5,633 nt of DNA from CADCTB01 sp038214685 (GTDB lineage: Bacteria > Actinomycetota > Acidimicrobiia > Acidimicrobiales > AC-14): contig JBBQRO010000210.1 in assembly GCA_038214685.1 (NCBI GenBank), forward strand, positions 1-5,633, read 5' to 3'. This document shows, in pieces, positions 1 through 4,570 of this stretch (its first letter is position 1; each line of letters opens with the position of its first letter). A program made the position numbers and the translations under genes. Below the pieces are notes generated by a model. It did not search any database. It worked only from the letters and a program-made list of their open reading frames with translations, and was not told the DNA's origin.

Positions 1-131
1 TTCCCCAGGTTCGCACCCCGACCAGCGACCGCCACTCCCGTGAGGTGGCGAACCGCTATGGCCTCGCCGGTGCGTGATGTTCGAGGTCCGTGTCAGCGAG
101 GAGCTCGCGGTCGCAATTGATGGACCCTGCA
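1..131. other. Left-end region with no intact gene; possible decayed ribbon-helix-helix reading frame
   Basis: No complete gene is visible. A plus-strand ATG at 77 opens a frame beginning M-F-E-V-R-V-S-E-E-L-A-V-A-I-D-G. This resembles the V-x-V-S-E-E-L-A-x-A-I-D segment of ribbon-helix-helix antitoxin-type proteins. After about 16 residues the frame runs into the antisense of the integrase remnant and loses any resemblance. A different plus frame (3-77) could supply an upstream part, but it ends in TGA. The match is short and may be chance; a decayed gene cut by the same event that truncated the integrase is the alternative. Confidence 0.2.
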
Positions 132-350
132 TCAGGGGTCAGTCCACGCGCCGCGGTCGAGATCGACGCCCACCCCCGCCAGCCAGGCGTTGGCCTCGCT
201 CTTCGTGCGGAACGTCATAGGAACCGTGTGTTCGATTCCCTCGAAGCGGTACCGGGCCTGGTACCGGCCCGAGTTGAGCTTGCGAATGCTTCCCCACGAC
301 TGCCGCCTCGCCAGGGCCTCCAGGATAGCGATCCTGAATCGATGTGCCAC
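132..350 (-). pseudogene. Truncated tyrosine recombinase (phage/ICE integrase), N-terminal arm-binding domain only
   Basis: The 72-residue product resembles the N-terminal arm-DNA-binding (AP2-like) domain of actinobacterial phage and ICE integrases. The core W-G-S-I-R-K-L-x-S-G-R-Y-Q-A-R-Y (residues 19-34) is followed by a T-F-R-T-K-S-E-A-N-A-W-L stretch and ends R-G-A-W-T-D-P. In intact relatives this last motif leads into the SAM-like core-binding domain and a catalytic domain carrying R-H-R-Y; full proteins are about 370-420 residues. Here a TGA stops the frame right after D-P, and I find no continuation of the core domain in any minus frame of positions 1-131. The start is a GTG lying inside a short palindrome (344-361), with no clear Shine-Dalgarno. 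It sits 73 bp beyond the 3' end of tRNA-Gly on the same strand, the usual place for the int gene of a tRNA-integrating element. I read it as a remnant. A free-standing small DNA-binding protein is possible but less likely. Confidence 0.72.
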
Positions 351-362
351 GGATGTGGCACG
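341..362. repeat. 11-bp tandem direct repeat containing a 7-bp inverted repeat at the integrase start
   Basis: Two adjacent 11-bp units, GATGTGCCACG (341-351) and GATGTGGCACG (352-362), differ at one base. The difference also creates a perfect inverted repeat, GTGCCAC-ggat-GTGGCAC (344-361). The GTG start of the integrase remnant (350-348, minus) lies inside it. Short directly repeated units of about this length are typical of arm-type sites bound by integrase N-terminal domains. An operator for the lost element's int gene is the other reading. Confidence 0.5.
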
Positions 363-421
363 AAACCGATCCGGGAATCGTGGTCGGAAGCGGGAAATAT
401 CCCCTGACCAGGACTTTCGTG
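359..421. repeat. Nested inverted repeats between tRNA-Gly 3' end and integrase remnant
   Basis: Three nested complementary pairs occupy this gap: CACGAAA (359-365) with TTTCGTG (415-421), TGGTC (381-385) with GACCA (406-410), and GGGA (392-395) with TCCC (400-403) around an AATA loop. In minus-strand RNA this would fold just after the tRNA 3' end. It may be a tRNA trailer or terminator-like structure, or recombinase sites left at an attachment junction. No U-tract follows, so an ordinary intrinsic terminator is not demonstrated. Confidence 0.4.
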
Positions 422-423
422 GG

Positions 424-494
424 AGCGGGCGACGAGAATCGAACTCGCGTTCTCAGCTTGGGAAGCTGATGTTCTGCCTCTGAACTACGCCCGC
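424..494 (-). tRNA. tRNA-Gly (anticodon CCC)
   Basis: The minus strand folds as a complete 71-nt cloverleaf. The acceptor stem GCGGGCG (494-488) pairs perfectly with CGCCCGC (431-425). The D arm is GTTC-AGAGGCA-GAAC. The anticodon arm is TCAGC-TTCCCAA-GCTGA, giving anticodon CCC, which reads GGG. The variable loop is four bases. The T arm is GCGAG-TTCGATT-CTCGT, with one G-T wobble closing the stem. The discriminator base is U (424), as is usual for glycine tRNAs. The 3' CCA is not encoded, since CCC follows. A possible -10 (TAAGGT, 512-507 minus) precedes it. Its 3' half borders an integrase remnant, so this gene was probably used as an integration site. Confidence 0.96.
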
Positions 495-550
495 GTGCGG
501 CTCCCCACCTTACTGCCGAGGGCGGCGAGGCCGATGCGCCAGCAGTTCAC

Positions 551-570
551 TGCCGCGAAACACCGCGGCA
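551..570. promoter_or_regulatory. Operator-like inverted repeat upstream of the winged-helix regulator
   Basis: TGCCGCG (551-557) and CGCGGCA (564-570) form a perfect 7-bp inverted repeat around the spacer AAACAC. It lies 26 bp before the chosen ATG (597), covering roughly the -35 zone of a candidate -10 hexamer TATGGT (583-588). Its place in the divergent tRNA/regulator gap suits an autoregulatory operator, but binding is inferred only from symmetry and position. Confidence 0.4.
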
Positions 571-582
571 ATACTCCGTCTC

Positions 583-588
583 TATGGT
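583..588 (+). promoter_or_regulatory. Candidate -10 element for the regulator gene (leaderless)
   Basis: TATGGT fits the TANNNT -10 consensus and ends 8 bp before the ATG at 597, which would start the transcript at or next to the start codon. No Shine-Dalgarno precedes this ATG, which agrees with leaderless translation. No recognisable -35 is present. Confidence 0.3.
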
Positions 589-596
589 CGACGGCG

Positions 597-1118
597 ATGG
601 ACGTCACCATGCTCCGGTGGCCGGAGGAAGAGGATCGGCGGGCCCGCATCAGCCGGGCCGGCGAACCCCGCCTGCTCCTCGTGCCCGACGGGGAGGACCC
701 GCCGCCGGTGGCCGACTGCCTGGAGGACTGGATTCGCGTGCCGGCGGCCGAGAACGAGGTCCGGGCCCGGGTCCACGCCCTGGCTGTACGGAGCCTGGCC
801 CACACGGCCAACGGTCGTAACGACCACGACGCCGCCCCGTCCGGTCCAATCCTCGACGATTTCGGGGTGCTGCGGGTCCATGGGTCGTGGGTGGCTCTGC
901 CCCCGCTGGAGGCCCGCCTGGCCGAGGCGCTGCTCGAGCGGCTAGGTGCGGTGACCAGTCGGGAGCTGCTCATCCGGGCCGGCTGGCCGACGGGCGCCCC
1001 GGGACGCAACGCCCTCGACGTCCACGTGCTCCGGCTGCGCCGGCGTCTGACCCCGGTGGGGCTGGCCATCCGGACCGTGCGGTCGCGGGGGTACCTGATG
1101 GAAGCCGTACCTGCCTGA
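597..1118 (+). CDS. Orphan OmpR/PhoB-type winged-helix regulator with degenerate receiver-like N-terminus
   Basis: The 173-residue product ends in a typical OmpR/PhoB winged-helix DNA-binding domain (about residues 85-170). It shows the recognition helix N-A-L-D-V-H-V-L-R-L-R-R-R-L and the wing motif I-R-T-V-R-S-R-G-Y-L. The first 70 residues recall a shrunken receiver: P-R-L-L-L-V-P near the start, and the terminal pattern D-W-I-R-V-P-A-A-E-N-E-V-R-A-R-V-H-A-L, which echoes the last strand and helix of response regulators. The acidic pocket and phospho-acceptor Asp are not recognisable, and the region is about half of a receiver's usual length. Activity is therefore probably not controlled by phosphorylation. 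No histidine kinase is nearby. The frame is open back to a GTG at 495, directly beside the tRNA; I chose ATG 597 because the upstream residues look non-coding and a -10-like hexamer sits just before it. It is followed 48 bp later by apgM on the same strand, but regulation of apgM is only a guess. Confidence 0.82.
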   Translation: MDVTMLRWPEEEDRRARISRAGEPRLLLVPDGEDPPPVADCLEDWIRVPAAENEVRARVHALAVRSLAHTANGRNDHDAAPSGPILDDFGVLRVHGSWVALPPLEARLAEALLERLGAVTSRELLIRAGWPTGAPGRNALDVHVLRLRRRLTPVGLAIRTVRSRGYLMEAVPA

Positions 1119-1151
1119 GACAGCCCGCTCAGGCGTACAGGGCCGACGCCG

Positions 1152-1162
1152 TACTCTGGAGG
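1152..1162 (+). promoter_or_regulatory. Candidate -10 hexamer and strong ribosome binding site of apgM
   Basis: TACTCT (1152-1157) matches TANNNT and ends 9 bp before the ATG. GGAGG (1158-1162) lies 4 bp before the ATG and is the clearest Shine-Dalgarno in the window; it fixes the start at 1167. The two cannot both act on the same mRNA: if TACTCT is the -10, the transcript begins at the ATG and lacks the GGAGG. With the Shine-Dalgarno in use, transcription would start further upstream, perhaps with the regulator gene. Confidence 0.45.
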
Positions 1163-1166
1163 CACT

Positions 1167-2366
1167 ATGACGTTCGACCTGGCCACCCTCGTCCAACCTG
1201 CGACCAGCAAGATCCTCCTGGTCGTCCTCGACGGCCTCGCCGGCTACGCCACGGCGCGCAGAGGCACCGAGCTGGAAGAAGCCGACACGCCCAACCTCGA
1301 CGAGCTGGCCGCCGCCGGCATGACCGGCCTGCTCGATCCGGTCGGCCCTGGCATCACGCCAGGATCCGGGCCGGCCCACCTGTCGTTGTTCGGCTACGAC
1401 CCCTTCGACTACCACCTGGGCCGGGGCGCGCTCTCGGCCGCTGGTCTCGACGTGCACCTCAACCCCGGCGACGTGGCCGCCCGCGGCAACCTGGCCACGC
1501 TCAACGAGCAGGGAATCATCGTCGACCGTCGGGCCGGGCGCCTCGCCGATCTGGAAGCGCTCGAGGTCGTCCGCCTGCTCAACGAGGGCGTCTCCATCCC
1601 CAACGTGGAGGTTCTTTTCGTCCACGAGGCCCAGTACCGGGTGCTGGTCGTGCTGCGCGGCGCCGATCTCGACCCCCACGTGGACGACACCGACCCCCAG
1701 GTCGTCGGCGTCGAACCGCTGCACCCCATGGCCCAGGCCCGCTCCGCCACCCACACCGCCGAGGTGATCGCCGAGCTCGACGGCCAGGCCCGCACCATCC
1801 TCGCCGGCCAGCCCCGGGCCAATGCCCTGTTGCTACGGGGCCTGGACTCCCATCGCCAGCTGCCCACCGTCCAGGAGCGCTACGGCCTGCGTGCCGCGGC
1901 GATCGCCGTGTACCCGATGTACCGCGGCGTGGGCCGCCTGGTGGGCATGGACCCTGTCGGCCCACCCGCCACCCTCGACGAGCAGTTGGTCCTGCTGAAG
2001 GAGCACTGGGACGACTACGACCTGTTCTTCTTCCACCACAAGCCCACCGACTCGGCCGGCGAGGACGGCAACTTCGACGCCAAGGTGGCCGCCATCGAGG
2101 CCCTCGACGCCGTCGTGCCCCAGTTGATGGCCATGGGCCCTGATGTCATCGCCGTCACCGGCGACCACGCCACGCCCAGCCAGATGGCCGCCCACTCCTG
2201 GCACCCGGTGCCCGTCGTGCTGCACGCCGAGCGGGCGGGCCGCGACGACGTGACCCGCTTCGGCGAGCGCTGGTGCCTGCAGGGGGCCCTCGGCCGCCGG
2301 CCGACCCGGGAACTCATGCCGATCATGCTCAACTGCGCCGGCCGCCTGGCCAAGTACGGCGCCTGA
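1167..2366 (+). CDS. apgM: 2,3-bisphosphoglycerate-independent phosphoglycerate mutase, archaeal type (ApgM)
   Basis: This cytoplasmic enzyme interconverts 3- and 2-phosphoglycerate in glycolysis and gluconeogenesis, using two metal ions and a phosphoserine intermediate. The 399-residue length fits the archaeal-type family (about 400) and not the roughly 510-residue bacterial GpmI. Alkaline-phosphatase-superfamily motifs are in order: L-L-V-V-L-D-G with metal ligand D22; P-G-S-G-P-A-H with likely nucleophile S67; H-H-K-P-T-D-S-A-G-E-D-G (H291, D295); and T-G-D-H-A-T-P (D333, H334) followed by H343. The segment between about residues 75 and 280 would hold the inserted phosphomutase domain. All expected catalytic residues are present, so it should be active. 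ATG 1167 is backed by GGAGG. It is convergent with larE, leaving 30 bp in which I see no clear hairpin terminator. The related phosphonopyruvate-decarboxylase branch is a less likely alternative. Confidence 0.93.
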   Translation: MTFDLATLVQPATSKILLVVLDGLAGYATARRGTELEEADTPNLDELAAAGMTGLLDPVGPGITPGSGPAHLSLFGYDPFDYHLGRGALSAAGLDVHLNPGDVAARGNLATLNEQGIIVDRRAGRLADLEALEVVRLLNEGVSIPNVEVLFVHEAQYRVLVVLRGADLDPHVDDTDPQVVGVEPLHPMAQARSATHTAEVIAELDGQARTILAGQPRANALLLRGLDSHRQLPTVQERYGLRAAAIAVYPMYRGVGRLVGMDPVGPPATLDEQLVLLKEHWDDYDLFFFHHKPTDSAGEDGNFDAKVAAIEALDAVVPQLMAMGPDVIAVTGDHATPSQMAAHSWHPVPVVLHAERAGRDDVTRFGERWCLQGALGRRPTRELMPIMLNCAGRLAKYGA

Positions 2367-2396
2367 TTCGTTCCCAACTGGCTGCCAAATCGGTCC

Positions 2397-3191
2397 TCAG
2401 GGGTTCAGGTTGCCGGAGCGGAAGCCCTCGAGGTCGACCGCCACCCAGCGGTAGCCGGCGGCCTTCACGGCAGCCACGACTTCGCTCCGGCGGGCGAGGG
2501 CGGCGGGCAGGTCATCGAGCTCCAGCTCGACGCGGGCCACGTCGCCATGATGGCGGACCCGGACCTGGCGGAAGCCGAGGCGGTGGAGGGCGGCCTCGGC
2601 CCGGCCCACGCCGTCGAGGGTCGACAGGGTGACCGCCGTGCCGTAGGGGATGCGAGAGGCCAGGCAGGCGGCGGCGGGCTTGTCCCAGGTGCGCAGGCCC
2701 AGCTCCCGGGACGCCCGGCGGACGGCGGCCTTGGTGAAGCCGGCGTCGACGAGGGGGAACACGGCGCCCCGGTCGCCGGCGGCCCGCTGACCGGGGCGAT
2801 GGTCGGATAGGTCGTCGACGTTCACACCCAACACCACCGTGGCCCGCTCGGTTGCGGCCAGGGGGGCGACGACGTCCATCAGCTCGGCCTTGCAGTGGAA
2901 GCAACGATCGGTGTCGTTGGCCACGTAGGCCGGGCGGTCGAGCTCGGCGGTGGGCACCGGCAGCCAGCGCAATCCCCACTCCTCGGCCAGGGCGGCACAG
3001 TCGGCGGCCTCCTCGGCGGCGAGCGAGGGCGAGACCGCGGTCACGGCCATGACCCGCTCGGCACCCAGGGTGTCGTGGGCCACCCAGGCCAGGAAGGCGG
3101 AGTCGGCGCCCCCGCTGAAGGCCACGGTCACCCGGTCCAGTTCCCGCAACCGGGTCCGCAGGGCCTCCAGCTGGTCGGTCACGGTCTCCAC
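2397..3191 (-). CDS. larE: LarE-type PP-loop sulfur transferase (nickel-pincer cofactor biosynthesis)
   Basis: LarE adenylates the carboxylates of a pyridinium dicarboxylate mononucleotide and turns them into thiocarboxylates for the nickel-pincer nucleotide of lactate racemase and relatives. The 264-residue protein has the ATP-binding PP-loop S-G-G-A-D-S (26-31), C-F-H-C-K (97-101), and K-P-A-A-A-C-L-A-S-R-I-P-Y-G (171-184). C176 and K101 carry the same numbers I recall for Lactobacillus plantarum LarE, where C176 is the sacrificial sulfur donor. Here C97, C100 and C176 form the triad that, in some homologs, binds a [4Fe-4S] cluster, so sulfur may come from the cluster and not be sacrificed. 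The C-terminus (E-G-F-R-S-G-N-L-N) is family-typical. No larB, larC or larA is in the window. The start is GTG 3191; an in-frame GTG at 3182 (codon 4) is equally credible because a -10-like TACGGT (3195-3190) overlaps the first GTG and ends 7 bp before the second. Confidence 0.9.
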   Translation of the reverse strand: METVTDQLEALRTRLRELDRVTVAFSGGADSAFLAWVAHDTLGAERVMAVTAVSPSLAAEEAADCAALAEEWGLRWLPVPTAELDRPAYVANDTDRCFHCKAELMDVVAPLAATERATVVLGVNVDDLSDHRPGQRAAGDRGAVFPLVDAGFTKAAVRRASRELGLRTWDKPAAACLASRIPYGTAVTLSTLDGVGRAEAALHRLGFRQVRVRHHGDVARVELELDDLPAALARRSEVVAAVKAAGYRWVAVDLEGFRSGNLNP

Positions 3192-3208
3192 CGTACCGGC
3201 GGTACCAT
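3190..3208. promoter_or_regulatory. Compact palindromic divergent promoter, larE / Rv2466c-like gene
   Basis: The 26-bp gap holds a 13-bp palindrome, GTACCG-g-CGGTAC (3193-3205). Its outer edges overlap two opposed TANNNT hexamers: TACCAT (3203-3208, plus), ending 9 bp before GTG 3218, and TACGGT (3195-3190, minus), ending 7 bp before the internal larE GTG at 3182. Both would give leaderless transcripts, and there is no room for separate promoters. A protein bound to the palindrome could control both genes together. No -35 boxes are recognisable. Confidence 0.4.
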
Positions 3209-3217
3209 CCGGGCTCC

Positions 3218-3835
3218 GTGACGACGCTCGAGTTCTTCTTCGATCCCGGGTGCCCGTGGACGTGGCTGACCTCCCGATGGGCGGTCGAGGTCGCGGCCCG
3301 GCGCGACGTTCCCATCCGCTGGAGGGCGTACAGCCTGGCCCTCAAGAACGAGAACGTCGAGACCCACGAAGCAGTATCAGCCGATGATCCGCATCACCCG
3401 GGGCCCCTGCGGGTGGTCGAGGCGGTGTGGGCCCAGCACGGCGACGAGCCGATCGGCCGGCTCTACACCGAGATGGGCAACCGCTTCCACCTCCAGAGTG
3501 ACAACTCTCACGATGCGGTGACCGCTGCCGTTGAGGCGGCCGGGCTCGATCCTGCGCTGGCCGCCGCCGCCGAGGAGGAGCGGTGGGACGCGGAGATTCG
3601 CGCCTCGATGGCCGACGCCATCGTCCACGTCGGCAAGGAGGTGGGTGTGCCGATCCTGGTCCTGCGCGATGGCGACCGGGTGGCCGGCATCTCGGGGCCG
3701 ATCATGTCGCCGGCGCCGACCGGCGACGAGGCGCTGGTCGTCTGGGACGCGGTATCGACCCTGGTGTTCGTTCCGGGGTTCTACGAGGTGAAGCGCTCCC
3801 GCACCGCCAGACCGCAGTTCGCCAGTGACGAGTAG
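3218..3835 (+). CDS. DsbA-fold oxidoreductase of the mycothiol-linked Rv2466c family, single active-site cysteine
   Basis: The 205-residue protein resembles mycobacterial Rv2466c, a mycothiol-dependent nitroreductase/oxidoreductase with a thioredoxin fold and helical insert. Matching landmarks are F-F-F-D-P-G-C-P-W-T-W-L-T-S-R-W near the start, S-L-A-L-K-N-E-N (about residues 39-46), L-Y-T-E-M-G-N-R-F-H, and near the end V-W-D-A-V, F-Y-E-V-K-R-S-R-T and P-Q-F. No signal peptide is present, so it should be cytoplasmic, unlike true DsbA. The active site is C12-P-W-T15: the second cysteine of the C-P-W-C pair in Rv2466c is threonine. That argues for monothiol (mycothiol-disulfide or mycothiol-transferase-like) chemistry and against dithiol exchange, though this is inference. 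The start is GTG 3218, the only one that keeps the first beta strand, with a -10-like TACCAT just upstream. Its TAG directly abuts the TAG of the convergent chdC. A 2-hydroxychromene-2-carboxylate isomerase-like role is an alternative. Confidence 0.85.
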   Translation: MTTLEFFFDPGCPWTWLTSRWAVEVAARRDVPIRWRAYSLALKNENVETHEAVSADDPHHPGPLRVVEAVWAQHGDEPIGRLYTEMGNRFHLQSDNSHDAVTAAVEAAGLDPALAAAAEEERWDAEIRASMADAIVHVGKEVGVPILVLRDGDRVAGISGPIMSPAPTGDEALVVWDAVSTLVFVPGFYEVKRSRTARPQFASDE

Positions 3836-4570
3836 CTACATCCGGCCGACCTCGGTGAGCAGCTCCTCGACGGGAGCGACCAGCCCGGTGATGAACGCAC
3901 CGAACTCGGCGTAGACGGCCGAGGCGGGGTCGAAGCGCATCTCGTAGACACACGCCTTGAGGTCGGCGGGATCAGCGGCGAAGAGGGTGACGCCCCACTC
4001 CCAGTCGTCAAGGCCGGTGGAACCGGTGACCAGCTGCACCACCCGGCCGGCGAACTCGCGACCTTTGCGGCCATGGCCCTCCATCAGGTCGCGCCGCTCC
4101 TCGTAGGGGAGCATGTACCAGTTGCCGGCCACGCTGCGCCGCTTCGACATGGGGTAGAAGCAGACGACCCGCTTGCCCTCGGGGGGCAGCCTGGGGTGCA
4201 GGCGGGGCTCCAGGCGCTCGGGAGGTACGCCCTGGGCGTACTCGGAGACCTCGGTCATCGACAGATAGGAGTCGACCACGGCCAGCCCGGCGGCGGTGAG
4301 GTCGGCTTGCAGGCGGCGCAGCGTCCAGAGGTCGGGGCCGAGGGCCATGAACCCCACCTCGGCCTTGTGGCCGAGGACGGCGAAGCTCACGACCTGGTGA
4401 TCGCTCTCCTGGGCGGCCTTGACCGCCGCGGTGACGCCTTCGTCGTCGACCGACGGGCCGAGGGTGCAGAACTGGTGCAGCACGCCCCATCCCGCCTCTG
4501 ACACCACCGGGCCTACGCCCGGTGCGTGCTCGACGGCCCGGCCCGCAGGGCCGGGCGCTGGCTCAGCCAT
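3836..4570 (-). CDS. chdC: Coproheme decarboxylase (chlorite dismutase family)
   Basis: ChdC (HemQ) performs the last step of coproporphyrin-dependent heme synthesis in Gram-positive bacteria: hydrogen-peroxide-driven decarboxylation of two propionates of coproheme to give heme b in the cytosol. The 244-residue protein shows the actinobacterial signature C-F-Y-P-M-S-K-R-R, then N-W-Y-M-L-P-Y-E-E-R, G-H-G-R-K-G-R, and T-G-S-T-G-L-D-D-W-E-W-G-V. With this start the likely catalytic Tyr is Y139 (F-Y-P-M) and the proximal heme ligand is H166. Their 27-residue spacing matches what I recall for characterised Firmicutes enzymes (Tyr147/His174). The chlorite dismutase distal-Arg chemistry is not expected. 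I chose ATG 4570 over an in-frame ATG at 4588 because it overlaps the upstream lipoprotein stop as TGATG, a coupling arrangement; the extra six residues are not family-like. No other heme gene is in the window. Confidence 0.94.
   Translation of the reverse strand: MAEPAPGPAGRAVEHAPGVGPVVSEAGWGVLHQFCTLGPSVDDEGVTAAVKAAQESDHQVVSFAVLGHKAEVGFMALGPDLWTLRRLQADLTAAGLAVVDSYLSMTEVSEYAQGVPPERLEPRLHPRLPPEGKRVVCFYPMSKRRSVAGNWYMLPYEERRDLMEGHGRKGREFAGRVVQLVTGSTGLDDWEWGVTLFAADPADLKACVYEMRFDPASAVYAEFGAFITGLVAPVEELLTEVGRM

Noticed and set aside
8..20. GGTTCGCACCCCG resembling the end of a tRNA T arm at the window edge
   Set aside because: The T-loop position that should be A is C, the stem does not pair properly and no acceptor stem can be built.
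232..239. TTCGATTC on the plus strand, resembling a tRNA T-loop and possibly a second attachment half
   Set aside because: The same octamer occurs in the tRNA-Gly T arm, but the flanks do not match and it encodes conserved integrase residues; eight bases are too few.
248..267. GGTACCGG direct repeats 12 bp apart
   Set aside because: They encode the R-Y-Q-A-R-Y segment of the integrase domain, so the repeat follows from protein sequence.
495..596. N-terminal extension of the regulator to GTG 495
   Set aside because: It would begin one base from the divergent tRNA, cover the operator-like palindrome and add residues with no family resemblance.
887..2143. Long plus-strand open frame (418 residues) overlapping the regulator and apgM
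   Set aside because: The translation is Arg/Pro/Gly-rich with no domain, and lies out of frame over two well-recognised genes; it is a GC-rich shadow.
2367..2396. Bidirectional terminator between apgM and larE
   Set aside because: Only weak, short complementary pieces are present; no stable stem or U-tract.
2512..3345. Long minus-strand open frame across larE and into the next gene
   Set aside because: It shadows larE in another frame with low-complexity Arg/Gly/Pro composition; the larE frame has all family motifs.
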